A stretch of DNA of 64,000 bases, from positions 248,001 through 312,000 of the forward strand of contig NZ_CP109430.1 of the NCBI RefSeq assembly GCF_036250735.1. Direction: 5' to 3'. Position 1 is the stretch's first letter, and every line of letters begins with the position of its first letter. This document shows positions 40,079 to 47,964 of this stretch, piece by piece. Below the pieces are notes generated by a model. The model was given only the letters and a program-made list of their open reading frames with translations. It did no database searches and was not told where the DNA came from. This DNA comes from Streptosporangium sp. NBC_01495 (lineage in GTDB: Bacteria; Actinomycetota; Actinomycetes; Streptosporangiales; Streptosporangiaceae). Position numbers and translations under genes: made by a program.

Positions 40079-40329
40079 GCGGGTCCGGCGCGCACACCGT
40101 CGTGCCGGGGCACGACCCGTCGGCGAGCCCGAGCTGTTCGACTCCACCGGGCGTTATCCACGGCTGATGCTCGACCTCGCCCGCGTCGGTCTCGCCTCCG
40201 GGTCCTCCGCCCTTGACGTCGCCCGCAGCGCCGAGCTCGGCGAGTTCGCCCACCGGATCGACGCCGAGCGGCTCGCCGGGGGACCTGTCTCGTCGGGGAC
40301 CTGTAACGCGCCTGCGCCGACCTCACCAC
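40079..40329 (+). other. Short unassigned coding-like stretch
   Basis: After the acyltransferase stop the plus strand reads RYPRLMLDLARVGLASGSS and DVARSAELGEFAHRIDAERL with good codon bias over about 200 bases. No start, family or downstream continuation is clear. Probably a gene fragment. Confidence 0.3.
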
Positions 40330-40888
40330 GCCCGACGAGCAGGGCCGGCCGCTGTCGATGAGGTGGGCGAGGCTCGCGAACCGGTCGCCCGCGCCGAGGT
40401 GACCGACGGTGCGGCTCCATGCCCAGGTGGTGCGTGCCTCGTCGATGCCCTACTGGCGTAGGCGAGCCTGCGGTGCCCGAAGCGCGGCGGCACCACCCAC
40501 TCGGCGTCGGCGAGGTCGAGCCCCGGCGTCGGCGAACGCCCGCTCGACCACCACCCGCCGGCCCGCGACGGACCGCGCGATGCCGAACGAGATGCCGTGC
40601 TCGCGCAGGAACGTCTGCTCGGCCGCGCCGAAGTCAATCGGCATCCGGTGTCGGAACGGCGCCGGCCCGAACCCGCCGTGAAGGCCCTCCAGGCCGTACA
40701 CCAGACCGCCCACGACGGACGTCACCCCGACGGCTCGTCGCCGCGATGGAGCCCCTCCAGGCCCGCGTCCGCGTGCGCCGCGACGGACCGCAGCCGTGCG
40801 TGGCCGCCGCGCCGGGAGAGCACGAGCGCGGCCCCCAACGACGACGACCGTACGTGTGCCCGCGCCCCCAGACGTCCTCGATCCGCAT
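40330..40888 (-). pseudogene. Decayed KAS III-like acyltransferase (ChlB3/CerJ type)
   Basis: The minus strand starts MRIEDVWGRG at 40888. It then gives, in a second frame, ALVLSRRGGHARLRSVAA and LEGLHRGDEPSG, then in a third FGAAEQTFLREHGISFGI and ADAEWVVPPRFGHRRLAYA. After a shift near 40448 it continues IDEARTTWAWSRTVGHLGAG, DRFASLAHLIDSG. These are consecutive blocks of the ChlB3/CerJ-type KAS III homologues that transfer acyl groups. The middle with the active-site Cys is deleted and at least two frameshifts are present, so the gene is dead. It suggests the cluster once had another acyl-transfer step. Confidence 0.7.
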
Positions 40889-41088
40889 CCGTGACTCCCC
40901 GTCCAGCCTGTGTTCCACGCGCTGCGCGACGGACGCCGAGCCGTGCTCAGGCCGTTCTCGAGGCCACTCCCCGACTCCGGCCGAGGCCCCGAGGAGCGGT
41001 CCCTCGACGGGCTCCATGGCCACGTGGGGCGGGTGCGACGCAGCGTGGGCTTGCGCTCTCTTTGCGCTTCCGGGCGTACTAACAAGGC
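40889..41088. other. Upstream region of the FAD oxidase gene
   Basis: 200 GC-rich bases without a recognisable gene. CTTGCGC...TACTAACA around 41050-41080 could be a promoter immediately ahead of the ATG at 41089. Confidence 0.3.
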
Positions 41089-42582
41089 ATGCACACCGAG
41101 CTTACCCGCCGGAAAATCTTGTCCGGCCTGGTTGTTGGAGCGGGCGCGACGGTCTTGGGGTGGAACTCCACCACCCAAGCGTGGGCCACCACCTCCGGTT
41201 CGACGTCAGGCATCCAGCCGGTTCCCCCCCTCGACGGCACGCTCGTCCTCCCCGCCGACCCGTCGGCGTTCACCGAGGACTTCGGCCACCTGTTCACGCG
41301 GCAGCCCCAGGCTGTCCTGACCCCCGGCTCGGTGAACGACATCCAGAAGGTCGTTCGCTACGCCCGCAACAATCGGATCCCCATAGCCGTCAACGGCCAG
41401 AGCGGGACCGGTACCGAGGACCGCGAGTCGCACTCGCACTACGGGCAGGCCCTGGTCGACGGCGGCATCGCCATCGACCCCAAGCCGCTCGGCTCGATCC
41501 ACAGCATCTCGCAGGGCATCGCCGACGTCGACTCCGGCGTCACCTGGTCGACGCTGGCGCTGCAGGCGCTCGAGTCCGGCCAGACGCTGCCCGTCTACAA
41601 CGACTTCGCCCACCTGTCGATCGGCGGCACGCTGAGCGTCGGCGGCCTCGGCGGCACCAGCCAGCGCTACGGCTCGCAGGCCGACAACGTGAAGTGGCTC
41701 CAGGTGGTCACGGGCACCGGCGAGCTGGTCACGTGCTCCCGCGACAGGAACCGCGAGCTGTTCGAGGCCGTCCTCGTCGGCGGCGGGCAGTTCGCCATCA
41801 TCGTGCGGGTCGGCATCAAGCTGATCCCGGCGAAGACGACCGCCCGCTCGCTCGAGTTCACCTACACCGACCGGGCGGCCTTCCTGCGGGACTCGATGGC
41901 CATCATGCGGGCCGGCGTGGTCGACGACCAGAACGGCTACGCCGAGCCCAAGCCCGGTGGCGGCTGGACCTACCGCCTGGCGCTCGGCATCTTCTACTCG
42001 GCGCCCGCCCAGCCCAACGTCGCCGCCGTACAGGCCGTGCTCTCGCCCCAGGCGACCGCCGGCCCGACGGCCGACCTGCCGTTCCGCGACTGGCTGCTGC
42101 GCTTCGACCCGAACTGGGCGGCCCTCAAGGCCGCCGGGTTCTGGAGCAGCCAAAAGCCGTGGCTCATGATGTTCGTCGGCTCCAGGAACACCCCGGCCTA
42201 CCTCGACACCGTGCTCGGCGAGCTGACGGCCACCCAGATGGGCCCCGGCCCGGTCCGGATCTCGCCGATGGACACCCGGTCGCTCACCCGGCCCAGCTTC
42301 ATGCTGCCCCGGTGCCAGACGAACGAGTTCTTCGAGGTCAGCCTCATCCGGATCCCGGCCCCGAACCACCCTGACATCCCGGGCCTGCTGTCGCAGAACC
42401 GCCGCTTCTACGACCGGGCCGTCGCGCTCGGAGCCAAGCGGTACCTCGTCGGCTCGGTGCCCTCGATGACCCGTGCCGACTGGCGGGCCCACTACGGGTC
42501 GCGCTGGAACCATCTCGTCGACCTGAAGCGCCGATACGACCCGGCTTCGATCCTCACGCCGGGCCAGGGGATCTTCGGCTGA
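41089..42582 (+). CDS. Tat-exported FAD-linked oxidase (cytokinin-dehydrogenase/BBE-like)
   Basis: 497 residues. A twin-arginine signal is present: TRRKILSGLVVGAGATVLG, Arg7-Arg8, mature form from about residue 34. The PCMH FAD domain reads PQAVLTPGSVNDIQKVVRYARNN, then a GQALVDGGIAID block. SHSHYGQA aligns with the GHS..GQA of cytokinin dehydrogenases, so His115 may bind FAD covalently. YNDFAHLSIGGTLSVGGLGG and VVTGTGELVTCS are also CKX-like, and the C-terminal YDPASILTPGQGIF is the family ending. It probably oxidises an amine or heterocycle of the pathway outside the membrane; the exported position suggests a late step. Confidence 0.9.
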   Translation: MHTELTRRKILSGLVVGAGATVLGWNSTTQAWATTSGSTSGIQPVPPLDGTLVLPADPSAFTEDFGHLFTRQPQAVLTPGSVNDIQKVVRYARNNRIPIAVNGQSGTGTEDRESHSHYGQALVDGGIAIDPKPLGSIHSISQGIADVDSGVTWSTLALQALESGQTLPVYNDFAHLSIGGTLSVGGLGGTSQRYGSQADNVKWLQVVTGTGELVTCSRDRNRELFEAVLVGGGQFAIIVRVGIKLIPAKTTARSLEFTYTDRAAFLRDSMAIMRAGVVDDQNGYAEPKPGGGWTYRLALGIFYSAPAQPNVAAVQAVLSPQATAGPTADLPFRDWLLRFDPNWAALKAAGFWSSQKPWLMMFVGSRNTPAYLDTVLGELTATQMGPGPVRISPMDTRSLTRPSFMLPRCQTNEFFEVSLIRIPAPNHPDIPGLLSQNRRFYDRAVALGAKRYLVGSVPSMTRADWRAHYGSRWNHLVDLKRRYDPASILTPGQGIFG

Positions 42583-42627
42583 CCCACTGACGGTCCACCC
42601 CGTTCCCTCCAGTAAGGAGACCCCGCA

Positions 42628-43002
42628 ATGCCGGCACAACGCCCGGAAGACATCCCAGGCCTCATCGCCGCGGCCTTCAACGCCAACGACCCGCAGGCCA
42701 TGCTCGACCTGTTCGATCCGGACGGCATCCTCGTCACGCCGCCGGACGGCACGCACGAGGTGGGGCTTGAGGCCGTCGCCAAGTCCCTGAAGGCGATGTT
42801 CGCTGTCATCACGGCAGCCGACATCACGTTGACCAGCGCGATGCGGTCCGGCGACATCGCCATGACGCACGCCGACTGGCACCTCACGGGAAAGGACGAG
42901 GCCGGCGAGCCGATCGACCTCAGGGGCAAGGGCACCGTGGTGTCCCGCCAGCAGCCGGACGGCACGTGGCGGATCGTCTTCGACGATCCGGTCGGGGCCT
43001 GA
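42628..43002 (+). CDS. SnoaL-like / DUF4440 (NTF2-fold) protein
   Basis: 124 residues with AAGGAGA 7 bases ahead of the ATG. Pattern: IPGLIAAAFNANDPQAMLDLFDPDGILVTPP, then ADITLTSAMRSGDIAMTHADWHL, RGKGTVVSRQQPDGTWRIVFDDP. This is the YybH-like NTF2 fold, which includes cyclases, isomerases and hydroxylases such as SnoaL. Role in the cluster cannot be fixed; a cyclisation or isomerisation step is possible. Confidence 0.85.
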   Translation: MPAQRPEDIPGLIAAAFNANDPQAMLDLFDPDGILVTPPDGTHEVGLEAVAKSLKAMFAVITAADITLTSAMRSGDIAMTHADWHLTGKDEAGEPIDLRGKGTVVSRQQPDGTWRIVFDDPVGA

Positions 43003-43015
43003 AGGCGGGGTCGGC

Positions 43016-43459
43016 ATGGGGAATCCTTTCAGCGTCCGCATCCAGGTGCGGGGCTACGAACTCGACCGGCAGGGTCATCTCAACCAGGCCGTGTACATGC
43101 AGTACGCGGAGCACGCCCGCTGGCAGTTCCTGGAAGCAGCCGGCTTCACCTCGGACGTCCTGGGTGAAGCCGGTATCGGCCCGGTGCTGCTCAAGGCCAC
43201 CGTCCGGTTCCAGCGCGAGCTGCGGGCCGGCGACGAGGTCGACGTGGGCTGCGCCATCAGCGGGGGGCAGGGCAAGCTCGTCGAGCTCATGCAGCGCTTC
43301 CACACCCCCGATGGAATTCCGGTCGCCCGGATCGACTGCGTGATCGGGCTGCTCGACCTGGTCACGCGCCGCCTGCTCCCGGACCCGCGCGCCACGCTGC
43401 ACGAGCTGGCCACACGGCCCGACGTGCTCTCCGGCGCGACACCTGAGCGAGCGGGGTGA
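43016..43459 (+). CDS. Hotdog-fold acyl-thioesterase (4HBT type)
   Basis: 147 residues. The hotdog start IQVRGYELDRQGHLNQAVYMQYAEHARW holds the Asp/His/Asn cluster used by 4-hydroxybenzoyl-CoA-type thioesterases (Asp at the ELDRQGH position). It continues LLKATVRFQRELRAGDEV and ARIDCVIGLLDL. It follows the SnoaL-like gene by 13 bases and is the last gene of the cluster; the likely job is release of the acyl chain from ACP2 or editing of carrier proteins. Confidence 0.92.
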   Translation: MGNPFSVRIQVRGYELDRQGHLNQAVYMQYAEHARWQFLEAAGFTSDVLGEAGIGPVLLKATVRFQRELRAGDEVDVGCAISGGQGKLVELMQRFHTPDGIPVARIDCVIGLLDLVTRRLLPDPRATLHELATRPDVLSGATPERAG

Positions 43460-43712
43460 GAACTGGCGGCGACGTCGGAGGATAGGCATGGGGCACGGCT
43501 CTCGGTGAACGACCCGCGATGTGGGTGACCGCGACCGTGCTCGCCGCCTTCCACCGCCGACGCTCGCCGCCTTCCACCGGCGGTCGCTCGGGTGGGATGT
43601 CGCCGTCTGAGGCCCGACCTGGGTTCGGGACGCCCAGGCTGGGAACCGAGATCGTCTCTTACCCCTACGACCCGCACGGATAAGCATCCGGCACTCGCAG
43701 GCGCCGGTTGAT
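43460..43712. other. Region after the cluster with a short direct repeat
   Basis: GCTCGCCGCCTTCCACCG is present twice (about 43538 and 43562), followed by a small CCGCC/GGCGG hairpin that may end the transcript. The word CTTCCA next to GCGACCG resembles, in inverted orientation, the units at 38705-38820. No gene. Confidence 0.4.
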
Positions 43713-44009
43713 CTATTCGGCCCGGGTTCTCCACAGCGTCAGGTGGTCGGAGCTGTAGGTCGTGGATCGGCCAAGCGCCACGAACTGCTTACCCGAGGCG
43801 GCGACGGCATGGAGCCGCTGGATACCCTGCCCGCCAAGACCATCGGGGAGCGTCTGCGGTTGCCACTCCCGGCCGTCCCTGGAGAGCCAGGCCGCACTGT
43901 CCTCCGAGCCGGGCGCGCCCGCCGATCCCACTGCGATCAGACCCGAGTCGGCGCCGATGACAGCTTGTACGAGGGTGTTGTCCAGGTCGAAGAGCGCGAG
44001 TCGTTGCAC
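43713..44009 (-). pseudogene. Chimeric fragment: HAD start joined to a beta-propeller tail
   Basis: The 98-residue frame begins MQRLALFDLDNTLV, the exact start and DxD motif I of HAD phosphatases. It switches at once to AVIGADSGLIAVGSAG, WLSRDGREWQPQTLPDG and LHAVAASGKQFVALGRS, the sheet repeats of secreted sialidase/beta-propeller-like proteins. No family has both. The frame ends LWRTRAE with a stop, so the second part is a genuine C-terminus. I read this as a deletion junction between two genes. Confidence 0.55.
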
Positions 44010-44100
44010 GGTGGATCCCCTGAATCGTCAGCTTCCCGGAGTCTGGGGTGCCCGTGGATACGTGGGACTGGTCCGGGTGGCGTCGGTGACCCGGCTCTAG

Positions 44101-45034
44101 GCCGTGTCTTCAAAGTGATTTAGATGTGCGGGATCATCATCGGGTGATTCATCGCCATGGACCATCCGATGCGGGGTGGTGGTGGCCGCGCGGGCTCGGG
44201 GCCACATATGTTCGCCTCCATGGTTGACGCAACTTTCGGGCATCCGCGCCTCGCCGCCATCTACGACCCGCTCGATCCGGACCGCAGCGATCTCGACGCG
44301 TATCTCGCGATGGCGGAGGAGTTCGGCGCGCGGTCCGTGCTGGACATCGGGTGCGGTACGGGCGTGTTCGCGCTGCTGCTCGCCGAGCGCGGGATTACGG
44401 TCACCGGGATCGATCCCGCGCGGGCGTCCGTCGACGTCGCGCGTGGCAAGCCGGGCGCGGAGCGGGTGCGCTGGCTCGACGGTGACGCGGGGGATCTGCC
44501 GCCCATGCGGATCGACCTGGTGACGATGACCGGGAACGTCGCCCAGGCGATCGCCGATCCGCAGGCATGGCGTAGGACGCTGCGCGGCGCGTACGAGGCG
44601 CTGCGGCCCGGTGGGCGGCTTGTCTTCGAGACGCGCGATCCGGCGCGGCGCGTGTGGGAGGAGTGGGCGGAGTGGACGCGCGAGACCACGTACCGCATGA
44701 CGGACATTGCGGGCGTCGGCCACGTCGAGACCTGGGCCGAGCTGACGGACGTGAGCCTGCCGCTGGTGAGCTTCCGGGGTACGCACGTGTTCGCTGCGGA
44801 CGGGGAGGTACTGACCTCGGAATCGACACTTCGCTTCCGCGAACGTACGGAGATCGAGCGGGACTTGCACGAGCACGGCTTCGTCGTCGAGGACGTACGC
44901 GACGCACCCGACCGGCCGGGCAGGGAGTTCGTGTTCGTGGCGCGGCGCGATACCGCGGAGCCCGTCCCTCCCGGAACGCCCTGGGGACCTGCGCACCACG
45001 CAGGGCCGGGCAGACGGGACTTTGAAGACACTCC
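44101..45034 (+). mobile_element. 934-bp IS-like element with inverted repeats and CTAG duplication but no transposase
   Basis: The left end GCCGTGTCTTCAAAGT (44101-44116) and right end (45019-45034, read in reverse GGAGTGTCTTCAAAGT) match at 14 of 16 bases. CTAG lies directly outside both ends (44097-44100 and 45035-45038), like the YTAR duplication of IS5-group elements. The inside holds only a SAM methyltransferase gene. Either a passenger replaced the transposase or two separate IS scars flank the gene by chance. Confidence 0.5.
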
Positions 45035-45038
45035 CTAG
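44220..45038 (+). CDS. Class I SAM-dependent methyltransferase inside the IS-like element
   Basis: 272 residues. MVDATFGHPRLAAIYDPLDPD is the standard start of a common actinobacterial methyltransferase, so ATG 44220 is preferred to ATG 44157 or 44208. Motif I VLDIGCGTGVFALLLAERG, motif II TGIDPA, RPGGRLVFETRDP. The normal family end is near FVFVARR; here about 29 further residues follow, and the last (RRDFEDTP) are encoded by the right inverted repeat and the CTAG target site, with the stop TAG in CTAG. That shows the reading frame was changed by the element. Substrate unknown. Confidence 0.88.
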   Translation: MVDATFGHPRLAAIYDPLDPDRSDLDAYLAMAEEFGARSVLDIGCGTGVFALLLAERGITVTGIDPARASVDVARGKPGAERVRWLDGDAGDLPPMRIDLVTMTGNVAQAIADPQAWRRTLRGAYEALRPGGRLVFETRDPARRVWEEWAEWTRETTYRMTDIAGVGHVETWAELTDVSLPLVSFRGTHVFAADGEVLTSESTLRFRERTEIERDLHEHGFVVEDVRDAPDRPGREFVFVARRDTAEPVPPGTPWGPAHHAGPGRRDFEDTP

Positions 45039-45143
45039 GCCCGCCGTCAAGCATCAGGTGGGATTGGTGCGTGTTTGAAAGGTGATCGTTGAGCTGTTCT
45101 GCCAGGGGGCCTCTGTAGTCCCTCGCGGTGGGACGGGAGACAT

Positions 45144-45173
45144 GGGTGACGGCGATTCGGATCGCCGTCACCC
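45144..45173. terminator. Bidirectional terminator hairpin
   Basis: Perfect 13-bp stem GGGTGACGGCGAT / ATCGCCGTCACCC with a TCGG tetraloop. It lies 13 bases after the stop of the minus-strand gene at 45187 and also faces the methyltransferase gene. Confidence 0.85.
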
Positions 45174-45186
45174 GAACGTCGGGATG

Positions 45187-46572
45187 TTACGCGGTCGGCT
45201 GGAGGACGGTGGCCACGTGGCTGGTGTTCGCCGGCTCGATGACCGAGTCCCCAACCAGCCTGACGGTGTAGGTGTGTTCGCCGGCCGTGGTCGGCGTATC
45301 GGCGAAGCCGAACGACCCGTCGGCGGCGGGAGCCAACTTCACCAGGGCTTTCGAGGTGACGGTGCCATCCGGGCCGACGACCTTGCGTGAGACGGTGATC
45401 GTTGTTCGCGGGAAGGCGACGCCGTCGGCGCCGAAGGTTCCGCCGAATTCAAGTCGCTCGCCGACGACGCCTGTCGCCGGTCCGGTCACGGTGAGCACCG
45501 GCTGGTACAAGGCCACCGTGACGGTCGCCGAGGCGCTGCGGCCCCGGAACCATGAGTTGCCCGGCCAGTACACCCGATAGTCGAACGCCCCGCTGGACGG
45601 TGGAGTGTCGGTGAATTGATAGGTCCCGTCCGCCGCTGTGGTGATCTCCTGGAAGGGCCTGGAGGTGCCGTCGGGGAGCCAGCGGTACAGTTCGAGCGTC
45701 TGTACGCCGGGCGGCGATCCGTTGCTCAGCGTGAGCCGTCCGCTGAGGGTCGACTGCTTGAGCGCGGTCGCCTCGGAGGGAGCCGTCAGGGTCAGTGCGG
45801 AGGAGTGGTAGGGCGAGGGCGGCAGCCGCCAGAGGTGCATCCGCCCGGTGTCGGGCTCCTTCAGCACTCCCCAGGTGAGTGTGCCGTAGAAGGCGATGCT
45901 GCCCGCCACCAACGCCTTCCCCCGGTGGTCGGCCGCGTAGATCACCTCCGCCGTGGTCGCGTCGTACACCACGAGCTCCGCCGTGTCACCCGAAGAGGAG
46001 TTCCAGCCGCCCACGACGTAGGCGCCGTCCGGACTGGCCGCGACCGCGGCGGGGAGACCGTGCTCGCTCAACCCGCCGCTGTCGTAGGCGCGGGCCTGCG
46101 TCAGGGTTGTCGTGTCCCAGGCGTCGAACCGGCGGGTGTCGGCCAACACCGACAGCGCCGCCGACGCGTCCTCGGTGAGGGCGAGATCACGCAGGGGCGG
46201 CAGCCCGTTCGCGTCTCCGCGGATCTCGCCGCGCGGGGTGGCCGGGGTGGTGCTGATGTCGTACACCCTGACTGTGGCGGGGGTGACTCCCGGCTCCCCG
46301 GCCAGCAGCGTGTTCCTGGCGACGGCGACCAGCGGAGGCTGGGTCGTGCCCGGCCCGACCCGGACGGGAGTGGGCGTCGTCGCCGACAGAACGAGGCCGA
46401 CGACGCCTCCCTCTCCCGCTTCGCCGCAACCGTAGCCGATCCACAGCCGGTCGTAGGCCAGCGCCAGATTCGACGGGCACGGGTACGCGGTGAGATCGAT
46501 ACGCCTGGTGACGGTGACCGTAACGGTGTCGATCTCGATCACTTCATGCGAATCGCGCAGTGCCGCGTACAC
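45187..46572 (-). pseudogene. YncE-like beta-propeller / Ig-like surface protein lacking its N-terminus
   Basis: The frame encodes propeller blades (KVYAALRDSHEVIEID, LALAYDRLWIGYGCG, AVAASPDGAYVVGGWNSSS) and then two or three Ig-like or CNA-B-like repeats (LSGRLTLSNGSPPG...DGTYQFTDTPPSSGAFDYRVYW, VVGERLEFGGTFG...). Reading upstream in the same frame, the family alignment continues (GRLINTISGLSGAVALAAPDGGRK) but no start is found before a TGA near 46690, and no signal peptide exists. I think the 5' end was deleted. GTG 46572 could give a 461-residue product that would stay in the cytoplasm. A terminator follows at 45144-45173. Confidence 0.6.
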
Positions 46573-46817
46573 CTTCCTGCCACCGTCCGGTGCGGCCAGG
46601 GCGACGGCACCGGACAGGCCACTGATCGTGTTGATGAGCCGGCCGACGAGGCGACCCGAACGGCGGCACGTGCAACCTGTTCACGAACAAGACGCCGGGC
46701 CTCGGCGACCCGAGCGCTCGTCTCCTTCCGGGCCTGCTCGATCGCCACGGCCGTCCCGGGGGATACCGCTTTCTTTCTACCGTTGACATTCCTTTCCCGC
46801 TGTGAGGTATATGGCAT
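46573..46817. other. Deletion-border region
   Basis: The minus strand around 46680-46780 reads AIEQARKETSARVAEARRLVREQVARAA, a coiled-coil-like stretch with good codon bias, in a frame different from the propeller. It may belong to another broken gene. No other feature. Confidence 0.3.
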
Positions 46818-47414
46818 ATGGTCATGCTTTTTGGTGGTCGGTGCCGGTCGCTGGCCATCGTGGCATTCACACTGGTCACTACTGTGCCGCTGGCCGTCAT
46901 TCCCGCTACTCCGGCCGCCGCGGGAGCGGTGAACCCGCTGGAAAGATGCCTGTACGAGCTGAGCTCGTACCAGAACGCCTTCAATATGCCCAGCACCGGA
47001 CTTTTGCCTTATACGAGCCCGCCGGGATACCTGCCGAATGACCTTCTCAGCTTCCGGACGACAGGATCGGTTCAAATTCAACCCGGCGCGGGCGCGGTGA
47101 AGGGACCTGACGGCGATCCGGTGAACGCGCCCACGACGGGAGGCTGGCCGGCACCGGGGCTGCGGCAGTTCGCACTGCTGATGCGCGTCCGGCAGGGACA
47201 GGTGCGCTTGGAGAGCAACGGCAGCGTTCCCGACGGTCGCACGCTGGGCGGCACCATGGTGCCCTGGCGCTGGTATGTCGCGGGCTCCTACAGCGGATGC
47301 CTGCGCATACTGGAGAACGCTCCACCGTCCATCGAATTCCTGATGAACGAGCCAAATCTGACGGACAACAGCGGTCGTTTCCTCTCCGTGGGCAAGCACT
47401 GGTGGTTGAGCTGA
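46818..47414 (+). CDS. Secreted protein of unknown function
   Basis: 198 residues; GAGG lies about 11 bases upstream of the ATG. Sec signal peptide (RCRSLAIVAFTLVTTVPLAVI, cleavage after ATPAAA). The mature part has two Cys (ERCLYEL, YSGCLRI) that could form a disulfide, and a mixed sheet pattern (RQFALLMRVRQGQVRLES). No recognised domain. Stands alone between remnants. Confidence 0.65.
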   Translation: MVMLFGGRCRSLAIVAFTLVTTVPLAVIPATPAAAGAVNPLERCLYELSSYQNAFNMPSTGLLPYTSPPGYLPNDLLSFRTTGSVQIQPGAGAVKGPDGDPVNAPTTGGWPAPGLRQFALLMRVRQGQVRLESNGSVPDGRTLGGTMVPWRWYVAGSYSGCLRILENAPPSIEFLMNEPNLTDNSGRFLSVGKHWWLS

Positions 47415-47451
47415 TGTACCCCGAGCTCGGTGGAGTCGGCTTGGTTGGCTC

Positions 47452-47520
47452 TTACGCCGACTGGAAATTCGGGTAGAGCGTCTCGTACTCGATGGGGGTG
47501 AGCATCCCCAGGATGCTGTG
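47452..47520 (-). pseudogene. C-terminal scrap of an IS3-family transposase
   Basis: The minus strand gives LHSILGMLTPIEYETLYP, then NFQSA and a stop: the ending of IS3-group OrfB proteins (usually ALGMLTPVEYE...). It is cut by the end of an ISAs1-type remnant at 47521. Confidence 0.7.
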
Positions 47521-47795
47521 CAGGGCCCCGGCGTTGATTCGCCATGTCCAGTTCCGGCATGTTGATCAGATGTTGTAGACGGCGAATGCGGCATCGCGGT
47601 CGAGGAGGTCGCGGCGGGCGTGGGCGATGTCGGCTCGATCGGCCAGGCGCATGGTGCTGATCGCCAGATTCCGGAAGCCGGCCAGCGCTCTGGGTGCGGT
47701 ACCTGTCCTGAGCCGGGAGTGATCCTCCCGGAAAGTTACGTCGCGGACCCAGTGGAGCCGATTTTCCACTCCCCAGTGCGCCCGCTCGTAATGGG
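47521..47795 (-). pseudogene. Truncated ISAs1-family element (right end and transposase C-terminus)
   Basis: From 47521 the plus strand has the same terminal CAGGGCCCCGGCGTTGATTCG as the complete IS at 16269. The minus frame encodes [20 protein letters not shown] and continues with EDHSRLRTG...[12 protein letters not shown], close to the intact transposase (a few substitutions). Similarity ends at about 47795, where unrelated DNA starts. The element appears to have landed in the IS3 scrap and later lost its left part. Confidence 0.88.
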
Positions 47796-47964
47796 GCCGG
47801 CGCTCGTACGCCTCGCCACTCCCGGTGAGCGAGTTCCCCGACGGCCGCCCACCCCCCTGTCGGTCACGGATCGCGGACCTACCGCGAATCCCGGCACGGA
47901 GCGGGTGGACGTCAACGTCTCCGACTTCGGACGGCTGCAGCACTCTGACGGGCCTGATCATTCG
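47796..47964. other. Short region without a gene
   Basis: Unrelated GC-rich DNA after the IS remnant; no recognisable content. Confidence 0.3.
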
